A stretch of 64,000 nt of DNA from Bosea sp. (in: a-proteobacteria) (GCA_023910605.1 JAAVVV010000001.1:3648698-3712697), one strand, 5' to 3'; numbered from the stretch's first letter, positions 18,169-26,360 are shown. Notes: generated from the sequence alone by a model not told the origin. Numbers and translations: made by a program.

Positions 18169-18920
18169 AGGTTTTCCTGGCGGCGCTGGCGATGCTGATC
18201 AACTTGCCCGCAGCGGCGCAGGACATGAGGCGCTCTGGCGCGGAGTTCATGAGCCCCGAGGCCCGCGCCATGCAGGCCGACGACGGCGCAAATCCGGCCA
18301 TGCTGTCGGTTCTGGAAGGAGAAGCCCTCTGGAGCGCGTCGCCGCCCGGAGGAGCGCCCGCCTGCGCCGGCTGCCACGGCGATGCGCGCTCCTCCATGAG
18401 CGGAGCGGCGGCACGGCACCCGGCATTCGACGTCGCGACCGGTCAGGCGATCACGCTGGAAGGCCGCATCCGCTCTTGCCGGACGGAACGCCAGAAGGCT
18501 GAGCCTTTTGCGTGGGAGAGCCGCGAACTGCTTGCGCTCGCGGCCTTTGTCGCGCTGCAGTCGCGAGGGATGCGCATCTCGCCCTCAGATCCCAGGATCG
18601 CGCCGGCGGTTGCGCAAGGGCGCGAGCTTTACGGCCAGCGGCTGGGACGGCTCAACCTCGCCTGCCGCCACTGCCACGACGACAACGCCGGTCAGAGGCT
18701 CGGGTCCGCGCCGATTCCCGAGGCCCATCCGACCGCCTATCCGATCTATCGCCTCGAATGGCAGTCGTTGGGGTCGCTGCAACGGCGCCTGCGCGGCTGC
18801 CTCACCGGCGTGCGGGCGCGGCCCTATCTCTATGGTTCGCCCGAAATGGTCGCGCTGGAATCCTATCTGCGCGACAGGGCGGCCGGCATGATGATCGAGT
18901 CGCCCGGCGTCCGTCCCTGA
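18165..18920 (+). CDS. soxA: SoxA, diheme subunit of SoxAX
   Basis: 251 residues with a signal peptide (FLAALAMLINLPAAAQ). Two heme-binding motifs, CAGCH (about residue 68) and CRHCH (about residue 168), make this the diheme form. The active-site cysteine persulfide ligand lies in LRGCLTGVRARPY. The C-terminus GSPEMVALESYL, then IESPGVRP, is intact. In canonical clusters soxB follows soxA; here an IS5-type remnant begins directly after the stop codon and soxB is absent. A diverged 3' copy of this gene occurs at 47282-47387. Confidence 0.93.
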   Translation: MKVFLAALAMLINLPAAAQDMRRSGAEFMSPEARAMQADDGANPAMLSVLEGEALWSASPPGGAPACAGCHGDARSSMSGAAARHPAFDVATGQAITLEGRIRSCRTERQKAEPFAWESRELLALAAFVALQSRGMRISPSDPRIAPAVAQGRELYGQRLGRLNLACRHCHDDNAGQRLGSAPIPEAHPTAYPIYRLEWQSLGSLQRRLRGCLTGVRARPYLYGSPEMVALESYLRDRAAGMMIESPGVRP

Positions 18921-18921
18921 C

Positions 18922-19470
18922 AACCCGATTTAAAAATAGTTGAGGGATATCAGAATTTTACGATTCCCGTTCGGTGTTGGATCAAATGGGGTTCCCGATT
19001 GCCTGGGCTGCTATCGCTCGTGCCGGGCATGACCGTGATCGCTTGCGTTTTCCAGGCGATCTGACCGGCACACCCGGCTTGCCGATCTTCGTGCTGATCC
19101 GCGGGGCCGGCATTCAGGATCGTGATGGCGCTCCTGACCTGCTGAAGGCGATCCGTTTCCGCTGTCCGTGGCTGCGTCACATCTTCGCCGATGGCGGCTG
19201 CGCAGGCGACCAATTGAAGGACGCCATGGGCCGCCATGGCCGCTGGACAATCAAAATCGTCAAGCGATCCGATGCCGCAAGGGGCTTCGTGGTCCTGCCC
19301 CGCCGCCGGGTGGCCGAGCGAACCTTCGCATGGCTCAATCGATGCCGCCGTCTTGCCAAGGACTGGGAGAAATCCATCGAAAGCTCCACAGCCTTCGTCC
19401 ATATCGCCAGCATCCGCATGCTCACGCGACGCAAGATACTCGATCTGCGCGTGAACTTTTGAACCGGGCT
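18922..19470 (+). mobile_element. IS5-family element, internally deleted
   Basis: The left end (starting near cccgatttaaaaatagttga) follows the soxA stop directly. The same end occurs at 25656 and 48316. The right end, reading aacttttgaaccgggc, is an imperfect inverted repeat of the left. The enclosed transposase is shortened in the middle. The insertion sits where soxB would be expected. Confidence 0.8.
18974..19462 (+). pseudogene. IS5-family transposase with in-frame internal deletion
   Basis: The N-terminus matches IS5 transposases up to HDRDRLRFPGDLT (compare the copy at 25.7 kb, which continues [14 protein letters not shown]). It then jumps to the catalytic C-terminal part: FADGGCAGDQL (second Asp), VLPRRRVAERTFAWLNRCRR (Glu motif) and AFVHIASIRMLTRR. 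The middle segment containing the first catalytic Asp is missing without frame loss, so the protein is almost certainly inactive. About 160 codons remain of an expected 250-280. Confidence 0.85.
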
Positions 19471-19545
19471 CTTGTGAGCCAGGTTCGGTTGCGCTACTGC
19501 CCCAGTGCTTTGGGGCGCGTGCCGCACGAAAAGGCTGCCATCCTA

Positions 19546-20001
19546 TCAGAACATAGTGTTGCGATTATTGGACTTTTCTGGAACTGCCTGTTCTACGTCC
19601 CAGTGTTCGACTATCAGGCCGTTATCAACACGGAAAATGTCAACAACGGCGCTTCCCCGGTCGTTGACGTCGGCAGGGTTAACCTTGCAATGATTGTGGA
19701 CAACCACGAGGCTGCCTTCGGCAATCACTCTCTTAATCTCACAACGGAAATTTGTTTTTTGGACGTAGGCGGCAAACCCTGCGATAAAAGCTGCCCGACC
19801 GTCAGCGCCATTTGGGTTGTGCTGGATGTATTTGTCGGCTGAGATGTACTTCAGCGCTGCTTCTTCGGGCTTGCGTTGTACGAAAGCGAGATCGAAAAAT
19901 GCTGTCACGATTTGCTTGGGCGTTTGGTCAGCAGCCGCGGGAGCAGCCACCAAGATGCACGCGGATATCAATGACAACCGAATTCGGCTTGAACGCACCA
20001 T
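19546..20001 (-). CDS. Secreted SnoaL/NTF2-like protein
   Basis: 151 residues with a Sec signal peptide (RLSLISACILVAAPAAAD) followed by a SnoaL-like / NTF2-like domain (COG4922 type): VTAFFDLAFVQRKPEEAALK, YIQHNPNGADGRAAFIAGF, VHNHCKVNPAD, then IFRVDNGLIVEHWDVEQAVP. The ligand and activity of these periplasmic proteins are unknown. It lies isolated between the IS5 and IS3 remnants on the opposite strand to sox, so it may be a passenger. Confidence 0.8.
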   Translation of the reverse strand: MVRSSRIRLSLISACILVAAPAAADQTPKQIVTAFFDLAFVQRKPEEAALKYISADKYIQHNPNGADGRAAFIAGFAAYVQKTNFRCEIKRVIAEGSLVVVHNHCKVNPADVNDRGSAVVDIFRVDNGLIVEHWDVEQAVPEKSNNRNTMF

Positions 20002-20089
20002 AAGTTTTGCTTCCTGACAAAGAGAGTGAATCGGAATTCAAACTAGGAAAGATTTTCTAGCCACCTTTACTGCGATGCGCAACAATAAA

Positions 20090-20724
20090 TGACCTTGCCC
20101 CCTGAAGAACGTCTCCCAGGGCTGAATGTGTATCATCGGTTTTGGAGGAACGGACATCACGGGAATCGTGCGGGCGCGCTATACGCTGGAGTTCAAGCAG
20201 GAGGCTGTTCGGCTGGTGCGTGGCGGTCAGTCGCTGTCGTCGGTTGCAAGGGGACTGGGCGTATCGGCGCAATCGATTGACAACTGGATGAAGGCGGACG
20301 CGGTCGGCGGTCTGAAGGAAGCCAAAGGCAAGCCTGTAAACGCGGACCAAATGGAGATTGCGCGGCTGAAGGCCGATCTGGCGAAGACGCGGATGGAGCG
20401 CGATATCCTGAAGAAAGCGGCGGCGTATCTTGCGAGAGAGTCGAAAGTAGAGATACGCCTTTGTCGAGCGACACGAGAGCCTCTGGCCGATCACTGTGCA
20501 ATGCCGGGTTCTGGCCGTGAGCGCCAGCGGCTACCATCTACCATCAGCATCGGACACGGAGCAAAGCGCCGCATCAGCCGGGACGCATCCGCGATATGGC
20601 GCTTCTGGTCCATATCCGGGCGGTCTTTACCGAGATGAAAGGGGCCTATGGCTGGCCGAGTATGGCGCGACCTCGCCGCGCGCGCTGTTCATGCCGGCAA
20701 GGAGCAAGGCGCTGGAGCGCGCCG
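20090..20724 (+). mobile_element. IS3-family element, truncated on the right
   Basis: A left end typical of IS3-family termini (tgaccttgccccctgaag) is followed by orfA and the beginning of orfB. The element stops abruptly at the 3' end of the cytochrome gene at 20725. No right terminal repeat was found. Confidence 0.7.
20126..20638 (+). pseudogene. IS3-family transposase OrfA and broken OrfB start
   Basis: The HTH OrfA is clear: RYTLEFKQEAVRLVRGGQSL, then VARGLGVSAQSIDNWMKAD, followed by the leucine-zipper part EIARLKADLAKTRMERDILK, KAAAYLARES. Downstream, OrfB sequence is recognisable in shifting frames: a QCRVLAVSASGYH segment in one frame (about 20496) and IRAVFTEMKGAYGWPSM in another (about 20600-20670). 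The DDE catalytic core is absent, so the element cannot encode a functional OrfAB transposase. Confidence 0.75.
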
Positions 20725-21096
20725 TCACTTGATCGCGATGCCCGCGAGGTTGGACGGCGCCACTTCACCGGTTCGCGGAATCGCGCCGTGGTTGGCAAGC
20801 ATGTAGGCGACCACCGCCAGCTTCTGCTCGTCCGTGACGAGCGAAGGGTCCTGAAAAGGCATCAGCATCTGAAGATACTCGAACAGGCCCTGCGCATGTC
20901 CGAACTTCGATGCGATCATGGTTCCATTTCCCCAGATCGGCGTTTGGAAAGCTTCGCCGCGCTTGCCATCCGCGCCATGGCACAGGACGCAGTGCTCGGC
21001 ATAGAGGGCGCGCCCTTGCGCAACCTGGGCGCTGTCCTGCGCGACTGCGGGCGCTGCGGCCAGCGAGGCCGTGACAATCAATACTTCTCTGATCAT
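20725..21096 (-). CDS. Monoheme cytochrome c, sulfite dehydrogenase electron acceptor (SorB/SoxD-like)
   Basis: 123 residues with a signal peptide (LIVTASLAAAPAVAQ) and one heme site, CVLCH, followed by GADGKRGEAFQTPIWG and a Met in the FEYLQMLMPFQDPSL segment. It follows the molybdenum enzyme gene by 58 bp on the same strand, the arrangement of sorAB (Starkeya type) or a shortened soxCD. The SoxD of Paracoccus is a much longer diheme protein, so SorB-like is the better description. The 3' end abuts the truncated IS3 element. Confidence 0.82.
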   Translation of the reverse strand: MIREVLIVTASLAAAPAVAQDSAQVAQGRALYAEHCVLCHGADGKRGEAFQTPIWGNGTMIASKFGHAQGLFEYLQMLMPFQDPSLVTDEQKLAVVAYMLANHGAIPRTGEVAPSNLAGIAIK

Positions 21097-21154
21097 TCGC
21101 TTCTATCCGTCAGGCAAAAGGGTGTGGCGGCTCCAAGGAGCCGCCACACACCCC

Positions 21155-22519
21155 TCAGACCACCTCGACCCGGAACTTGGGGATGGACCAATTGGCCATT
21201 CCAAGCGTGTTCAACGGAATCTGTTCCGGCTGGGAAACGCCGGCATTGTCCGTCGTGCGCGTCTCGATCGCGTGCTGACCTTTTGGTGCATCCCACGGGA
21301 AGCTGAAGCGGACCCAGGTGTACCTGCCGAGGTTCGGCTGCTGGATCGTCGCCCGCTGCCACGGGCCGCCGTCGATGCGGTATTCGACCGCGTTCACGCC
21401 GTGCTGCGGCGCCCAGGCATAGCCCCGCATCGTCTGGCGGCCAGCGCTGAGCTTCGGCACTTCGCCGCGCTTCAGTGGGTAATTCGCCGGCACGGAGGGC
21501 GACTTCTCCAGCACCAGCGGGATTGTCAATGTCGATTTCGGCGGCATCCAGGTGACCATCGGCCCCTTGATGTCGGCCGGCGTGATGCCCGGCAGGAACT
21601 CGTCAGCATTGGCGTCGAATGTCGGGGCCGCGTAGCTCGAACCGATATACACCTCGCCCTTGGTGTTGAGCCGCGACCATATCCGCTTGTCGGTGATGCG
21701 GATCTCGGTGACCCACTTGATCGACGCCGTGCCACCCCAACCCGGGACCACGATGCGGACCGGCGCGCCGTGATCGGGCGTGAGGGGGTTCCCGTTCATG
21801 GCATAGCAGACGCCGATGTCATCGGCCCGCGCTGCGATGTCGGCGAAGGGCATCGGGCGGCCCATGTCATTGCCGTCCACGCCGGACCAGAACAGCACGG
21901 TTACGGCATCTGGCTTCACCCCGCAGCGCGCGAAGATCTCGCTCATCGGCACATACTGCCATTCAGCCTGGCCTACCGCGCCCATCACCCAGTTGCCGCC
22001 GGCTACCTCCTGCCCGGAGAATCCCCCCTGCTCCCAGAACAGGGTGCGGCCGTTGCCATGGCATTCCATCGTGGCGATGATCGTGCGCGACGGCATCTTG
22101 AGCAGGTCGTTGTAGCTGATCTCGAGCGGATTCGAGACCGAAGCGCCATGGACCTTCAGCTTCCAGTTCTCGCGCGCCAACATCGGGCTGCGTTCGACCG
22201 TCGGCGTTGGATAATGGTTGCGGACGTAGAACTCCTCGATCGGAGTCATGAAGGTCGTGAAGTCCCAGTAGTTGCCCGATCTCACGGTCGCACCGATGTT
22301 GAGGACGCGGCTGTCGTCCTTCAGGATCGCACGGCGCGGCGGGGCTGCCGGCGCAGCTGCGGGAGCCGCAGCTGGCGCCTGCGCCAGAGCCGGGGTGGCT
22401 GCGGCCGCGCCGAAGGCAGCGGCCGATACGAACAGACTGCGGCGGTCAAGATTGGTCCCTTCCCTGAGGACCCGTTGAACAGTGGCGGCATCTTCCGCTT
22501 CGTGGCGTTTCGAACCCAT
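21155..22519 (-). CDS. Sulfite dehydrogenase molybdenum subunit (SorA/SoxC family)
   Basis: 454 residues, sulfite-oxidase-family Moco enzyme. A twin-arginine signal (LDRRSLFVSAAAFGAAAATP) with an Ala/Pro-rich linker is followed by the Moco domain (about 70-330). The Mo-ligating Cys is in ATMECHGNGR. FYVRNHYPTP and DHGAPVRIVVPGW are family blocks. The C-terminal Mo-co dimerisation domain runs from about 335. ATG 22519 has GGAGG seven nt upstream; 22552 is a weaker alternative. It oxidises sulfite (or SoxY-bound sulfane sulfur, if SoxC-like) in the periplasm and passes electrons to the following cytochrome. Confidence 0.88.
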   Translation of the reverse strand: MGSKRHEAEDAATVQRVLREGTNLDRRSLFVSAAAFGAAAATPALAQAPAAAPAAAPAAPPRRAILKDDSRVLNIGATVRSGNYWDFTTFMTPIEEFYVRNHYPTPTVERSPMLARENWKLKVHGASVSNPLEISYNDLLKMPSRTIIATMECHGNGRTLFWEQGGFSGQEVAGGNWVMGAVGQAEWQYVPMSEIFARCGVKPDAVTVLFWSGVDGNDMGRPMPFADIAARADDIGVCYAMNGNPLTPDHGAPVRIVVPGWGGTASIKWVTEIRITDKRIWSRLNTKGEVYIGSSYAAPTFDANADEFLPGITPADIKGPMVTWMPPKSTLTIPLVLEKSPSVPANYPLKRGEVPKLSAGRQTMRGYAWAPQHGVNAVEYRIDGGPWQRATIQQPNLGRYTWVRFSFPWDAPKGQHAIETRTTDNAGVSQPEQIPLNTLGMANWSIPKFRVEVV

Positions 22520-22624
22520 GGCATCCCTCCGGATCGGTTTTGTCGGGCGCAACTCCTTGAGCCCGCCACATCATCCGCAGGAGTCTGGTTCAAGGCAAGC
22601 ATGAACCGCATAAACGCTATATAT

Positions 22625-22650
22625 TTCAATTATTTGTCAGGAAAATTGAA
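22625..22650 (-). promoter_or_regulatory. Inverted repeat upstream of sulfite dehydrogenase gene, candidate operator
   Basis: Perfect arms TTCAATT and AATTGAA separated by 12 bp, about 105-130 bp upstream of the sulfite dehydrogenase start and downstream of the response-regulator gene. The surrounding sequence is AT-rich compared with its neighbours. It is a plausible site for that regulator, but binding is inferred only from position. Confidence 0.45.
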
Positions 22651-22689
22651 CCGAGGGCGGGTTCTCTGTTTAAAAATTTGAACACTGCT

Positions 22690-23234
22690 TCACTTCTCGA
22701 GGCCAAGAAGCTTCATCCGGTTCCAGAGCGTCGTCCGCGAAACGCCCAGACGCTTCGCTGCTTCGCCCACGCGCCCCCTGTCTCCAGCATGATCCGCTCG
22801 ATCTGCAGTCGCTCCGCCTCGCCGCGTGCGGCTCTCAGACTGGGTGGTGTTGACGGCTTGACATGGCGGCCCAGCAGCAGCCTGATCCGTTCCAGCAAAT
22901 GTGCCATTTCAAACGGCTTGGTGATGTAATCGCCGGCGCCCGCCTTCATCAGACGCACTGCCTGCTCGATGTCTGCGAAGGCCGTCATGAACAGGAACGG
23001 AGTCCCGTTTCGGCTATGCGCGGTCATGAAGACATCCTCGCCTTTGCCATCCGGCAGCTTTAGATCGCAGACCACGAGATCGGGCGTGCTCGTGGACAAA
23101 GCCTTCACCGCATCGCTGCGAGTCCGCCACCATGTGACAGCGATCCCCTCGATCTGGAGGCGCTGGACGAGGGACTCGCCCATGATCGGGTCGTCCTCGA
23201 CCAGGCCGATCCGGACATCACGCTCAGGCGACAT
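22690..23234 (-). pseudogene. Fis-type response regulator with frameshift in a G-run
   Basis: The receiver domain is complete: acidic pair in IGLVEDDPIMGES, phospho-acceptor Asp in LVVCDLKLPDG, and Lys in DYITKPFE. After LQIERIMLETG the frame is lost. Reading on in another frame restores GRVGEAAKRLGVSRTTLWNR and then MKLLGLEK, a Fis-type HTH, with a stop at 22690. One extra base in the run of five C at 22774-22778 (plus strand) would fuse the two parts. This is either a real mutation or a homopolymer sequencing error. As sequenced the protein ends at 22713 without its DNA-binding domain. Confidence 0.82.
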
Positions 23235-24690
23235 GCTTCAAGGCCTCCGGTTCGGCGATCGGGAAGGTGATCCGCACAAGGGCGCCGCCCTCCATTCCCC
23301 GTGCGACATCCACCGCCCCGCGCAGTTCGACGATCAGTCGACGGGTCAGCCAAAGTCCGAGACCCACGCCAGCGGTGGCTGCGACGGGCTGGTCCGTCTT
23401 GCCCATAAGCAAGTGCGCGGCGGGCTGCGGCAGCCCATCGCCCTCGTCCTCGACCTCCAGGGACAACGCAACCTCTGTGGTCCAGATTGCAACGCGCAGC
23501 CGACCCCCCGCGGGGGAAGCGGCGGTCGCGTTCAATAAAAGGTTGAGCAAAATCTGGCGCACCGAAGAAGCCGGGAGCCGCACTGGCTCCGTCAACCCGT
23601 TTCTCCAATCCACCCGAAGCCCCTTGCGCGATGCTTCGGGTCCAATCAGCAGGCGCATGTCGTCCAGGTCGCTTGGGGTCAGGTCGCGCTGGTCGCGATC
23701 GGACCGATAGGTGGCCAACGCTGTCCTGACCACGTCCCTGATGCCGCGCAATCCGCGCTCGAGCAGGTCGAGCGAGGACGCGCGGATCGCTGGTTTCGCG
23801 CCATGCAGTTTCAACGTGTCGATGGTGTTGAACAGGCCGCCAAGTGGATTGTTGATCTCGTGCGCCATGCCGGAGGCCAGCCGGCCAAGACTTGCAAGCT
23901 TTTCCTCTTCCGCAAGCTGCCGCCCCAACGCCTCGCGCTCATTCTGCGCCTCTGCCATGGCGTTGAAACGGACGAAGAGACGGCCAAATTCGCTGTAGGC
24001 GGGCATGCCAGCAGGCAGCGCCACAGTCACGACACTTCCATCCGCGCTTCGGTCGAGGTGATCGGACAGCATCTTGAGTGGCGCAAGCATCCGGCGGATC
24101 AGCCAGTATCCGAGGGCTGCCAGGACGAGCGCTATCAGTGCGTTCGTAAGAAGCAGGGTGCGCAGCACCTCGCTGCGCTCCCCGAGCTGGCCGGAAATGT
24201 CGAAGTTCGCAAAGATCTGCCCGATGAACCGGTCCTGATAACGCAATGGCTTCAAGGCGGAGGCGACGCCGCGGCTCTCATTGATTTGAAGCGTCTGGCC
24301 GGCTGCGAAAGCTGGCAGTCTTCGGGTCGCATCCTCGCCAACAGCGAAGCCGCGCGGATCATCGGAAGCAAGGACGCGGCCGCCAGGATTGACGACAATG
24401 ACGTGACGCACGCCCAGTTTTGCGCCGACCAAGCGACTGCGCTCGATTGCGTCGAAAATCTCCCACACATCGTCGCGCAAAACGTAGGGCGTGATCGCGG
24501 AAGCGAGGCTTTCGAGGTAAACGCTCGCGATCTGGGCAAGCTGACGCTGCTGCGTGTCGGCCAGGCGCGAGAGAAGCGCATTGGTGAGCACGGCGCTGAC
24601 AGCGACCATGAATGCGGCAAACAGCATGGGCGCCTTGACCACAAGGGGCCACCGCAACGGGTTGATGGCTACGCCAGCCATGCGTCTCAT
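23224..24690 (-). CDS. Membrane sensor histidine kinase
   Basis: 488 residues from ATG 24690, which overlaps the PhnD-like gene stop (ATGA). TM1 is APMLFAAFMVAVSAVLTNAL, then a periplasmic domain of ~140 residues, TM2 (LLLTNALIALVLAALGYWLI), HAMP, and a HisKA domain with the phospho-His in ASGMAHEINNPLGG. HATPase follows, with N-box LLNLLLNATAASPAG and G-box GVGLGLWLTRRL. It overlaps the response regulator start by 11 nt. With the PhnD-like receptor and the regulator it forms a three-gene signalling module upstream of the sulfite dehydrogenase genes, which suggests control of sulfite or sulfur oxidation. Confidence 0.88.
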   Translation of the reverse strand: MRRMAGVAINPLRWPLVVKAPMLFAAFMVAVSAVLTNALLSRLADTQQRQLAQIASVYLESLASAITPYVLRDDVWEIFDAIERSRLVGAKLGVRHVIVVNPGGRVLASDDPRGFAVGEDATRRLPAFAAGQTLQINESRGVASALKPLRYQDRFIGQIFANFDISGQLGERSEVLRTLLLTNALIALVLAALGYWLIRRMLAPLKMLSDHLDRSADGSVVTVALPAGMPAYSEFGRLFVRFNAMAEAQNEREALGRQLAEEEKLASLGRLASGMAHEINNPLGGLFNTIDTLKLHGAKPAIRASSLDLLERGLRGIRDVVRTALATYRSDRDQRDLTPSDLDDMRLLIGPEASRKGLRVDWRNGLTEPVRLPASSVRQILLNLLLNATAASPAGGRLRVAIWTTEVALSLEVEDEGDGLPQPAAHLLMGKTDQPVAATAGVGLGLWLTRRLIVELRGAVDVARGMEGGALVRITFPIAEPEALKHVA

Positions 24691-25637
24691 TCCGCCCGCC
24701 TGACGCTCGCGACCAGCTGTGCGATCCCGTCGAACAGCGCTGGATCGGCCGCAGCGAAGCCGTCGAGCCTGAGCATGGCGAGCAACCGTCTGCCTGTTGG
24801 CTGCATTGACATGCCTGCCAAACTTGCCTGGAAGCGCCTGGTCTGCTCGGCCTCCGTCAGAGCTGTTGCTGTTGCAATGGGCGGAAAGCCCATCCACTCG
24901 GAGCGCCATACGACCTGCGTGCGGGCTGTCAGCTCCGGTTCAACTTCGTTTAGCACCTCCCAGACATAGCCATCCACCGACCCGGAGCGCGCGAGGCCTG
25001 ACGCGACGGCTCGCACTACGTTGCGATGGCCATAGGTGAAGAAATTCCGGGCGAAGAACCCTTCCGGCCGCTGGCCCCGCACTGCCAGGAGGGCGCGGGT
25101 GACAAGAAAGCCGGAGTTGGAGTCGGGATCGGAAAAGGCGTGGGTGTCGCCGCGCAGGTCGTCAACGTTCGCCACAGGCCGGTCGCTGCCAGCAATCAGA
25201 TACGCCTGATAGACGTTCCGCCCCCGCCAGGATGGCACGGCAACAAGCGCGAGCCGGTCGCGATAGGCGATGAACGGGTATCCGCAGATGCACGCAGCGT
25301 CGAGTTGACCAGAGACAAGCTCCGCCGTGATCTCCTGATAGGTGCGGCGCAGCACCAGACGAACCTCCCGCCCCATTGCCTCCGACAGATAAGACTGGAG
25401 GCCCTCAAGCAATGCCAGGTCGGAGGTGAGGAAGACAGGCGTCAGGCCAAACCGGAATGGCTGATCGGCTGCCCCACGCGGAATAGGCGCCGCGACCGCC
25501 GCCAGCGCCGCCAGCGCCGCCAGCGCAGCCCTCCGGCTGAAGTGGGACGCCGTTCCTGCGCCTTGCTGGTGCGCAACAAAACCTTCCGCCGATGCTGGCG
25601 CGCCCACGTCACGACCTCCCCGGTCAGGCCGCCTCAC
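24687..25637 (-). CDS. PhnD-family periplasmic substrate-binding protein (sensor component)
   Basis: 316 residues from a GTG codon at 25637. A Tat/Sec-like leader with HFSRRAALAALAALAAVAAP is followed by a PhnD-like (phosphate/phosphonate/sulfonate-type) periplasmic binding domain: LRRTYQEITAELVSGQLDAA, CICGYPFIAY, SDPDSNSGFLVTRALLA, VASGLARSGSVDGYVWEVL. No ABC permease or ATPase gene accompanies it. It is instead fused by overlap to a histidine kinase, so a ligand-sensing role is more likely than transport. No clear ribosome-binding site is visible, and an IS5 end lies about 20 bp upstream, so its native promoter or start may be lost. Confidence 0.8.
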   Translation of the reverse strand: MRRPDRGGRDVGAPASAEGFVAHQQGAGTASHFSRRAALAALAALAAVAAPIPRGAADQPFRFGLTPVFLTSDLALLEGLQSYLSEAMGREVRLVLRRTYQEITAELVSGQLDAACICGYPFIAYRDRLALVAVPSWRGRNVYQAYLIAGSDRPVANVDDLRGDTHAFSDPDSNSGFLVTRALLAVRGQRPEGFFARNFFTYGHRNVVRAVASGLARSGSVDGYVWEVLNEVEPELTARTQVVWRSEWMGFPPIATATALTEAEQTRRFQASLAGMSMQPTGRRLLAMLRLDGFAAADPALFDGIAQLVASVRRAE

Positions 25638-25655
25638 AAGTTGGCGGTCTTATAG

Positions 25656-25914
25656 CCCTATTCAAAAGTAGTTGAGCGATATCAGCAGGTTGTGATTCCC
25701 TTTTGGTTCTGGATCAAATGGGGTTTCCGATGACCTGGACTGCTGCCGTTCGTGCTGAGCATAACCGTGATCGCTTGCGTTTTCCAAGCGATCTGACCGA
25801 CCGCGAATGGGCGTTGATCGCGCCGATGCTTCCTCCCGCCAGGCACGGCGGTCGGCCCAGAACCACAGACATGCATGATGTGGTGGGAGCGATCCTTTTC
25901 ATCGCTTCGAGCGG
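25656..25914 (+). mobile_element. IS5-family left end and transposase N-terminus
   Basis: Same terminus as at 18922, then a transposase N-terminus in frame ([40 protein letters not shown]). The homology ends near 25914, where an IS256 fragment on the other strand begins. Confidence 0.8.
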
Positions 25915-26150
25915 TGGCCAGCGGCCTTGCCTGCCAGGTCGCGATCCCGTCGAGAACCGCGTCGGTGACGGCGCTGATGAGATCGGGCGAGACCTCGATG
26001 CCGTAGAGCTCGCGCAGATGCCCAACGATCTCCCGGGCGCTCATGCCGCGGGCATACATCGACACGATCTTGTCGTCGAAGCCCGGGAACCTGCGCTGAT
26101 TCCTGGCGATCGCGCGGAACCTCCATCCGATCCATTATGACCGCCGGCAC
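25915..26150 (-). pseudogene. IS256-family transposase fragment
   Basis: The minus strand encodes [20 protein letters not shown], then [20 protein letters not shown], the well-conserved HTH-proximal part of IS256/mutator-type transposases. About 75 codons remain. Upstream sequence (to about 26150) continues the same family in another frame (FPGFDDKIV segment). Neither the catalytic DDE residues nor the termini are present. It is fused directly to the IS5 fragment. Confidence 0.75.
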
Positions 26151-26219
26151 AGGCAAATCCTGACAGCCCCGGTTCATTCATGAGGCGGACTCGCCAGCAG
26201 TCTCCACGCCCTGATCGGG

Positions 26220-26360
26220 TGCTTCTTGAACACGATCAGGCCATTCCGTCGGATCGCCGGCCATTTCGGCAAAAGGGCCGAAAACGCCCTCGCCGCCGTG
26301 AACTCCGCCTCAATCCGCATCTGGCTTTATGCAGTGATGAGACTACGGCCCGGAGGGGCA
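26220..26360 (+). pseudogene. Possible IS5-type transposase C-terminal remnant
   Basis: A short frame (LNTIRPFRRIAGHFGKRAEN, then ALAAVNSASIRIWLYA) resembles the end of IS427-like IS5 transposases (RRIA-x-x-[FY]-x-K ... ASIRIWL). No start or terminus is present. The rest of 26360-26500, up to the hypB stop, contains nothing I can identify. The resemblance is by motif only. Confidence 0.45.

Noticed and set aside
20725-22519. Calling the pair soxCD
   Set aside because: The cytochrome is a short monoheme protein unlike diheme SoxD. SorAB-like is safer, though SoxC-like activity is not excluded.
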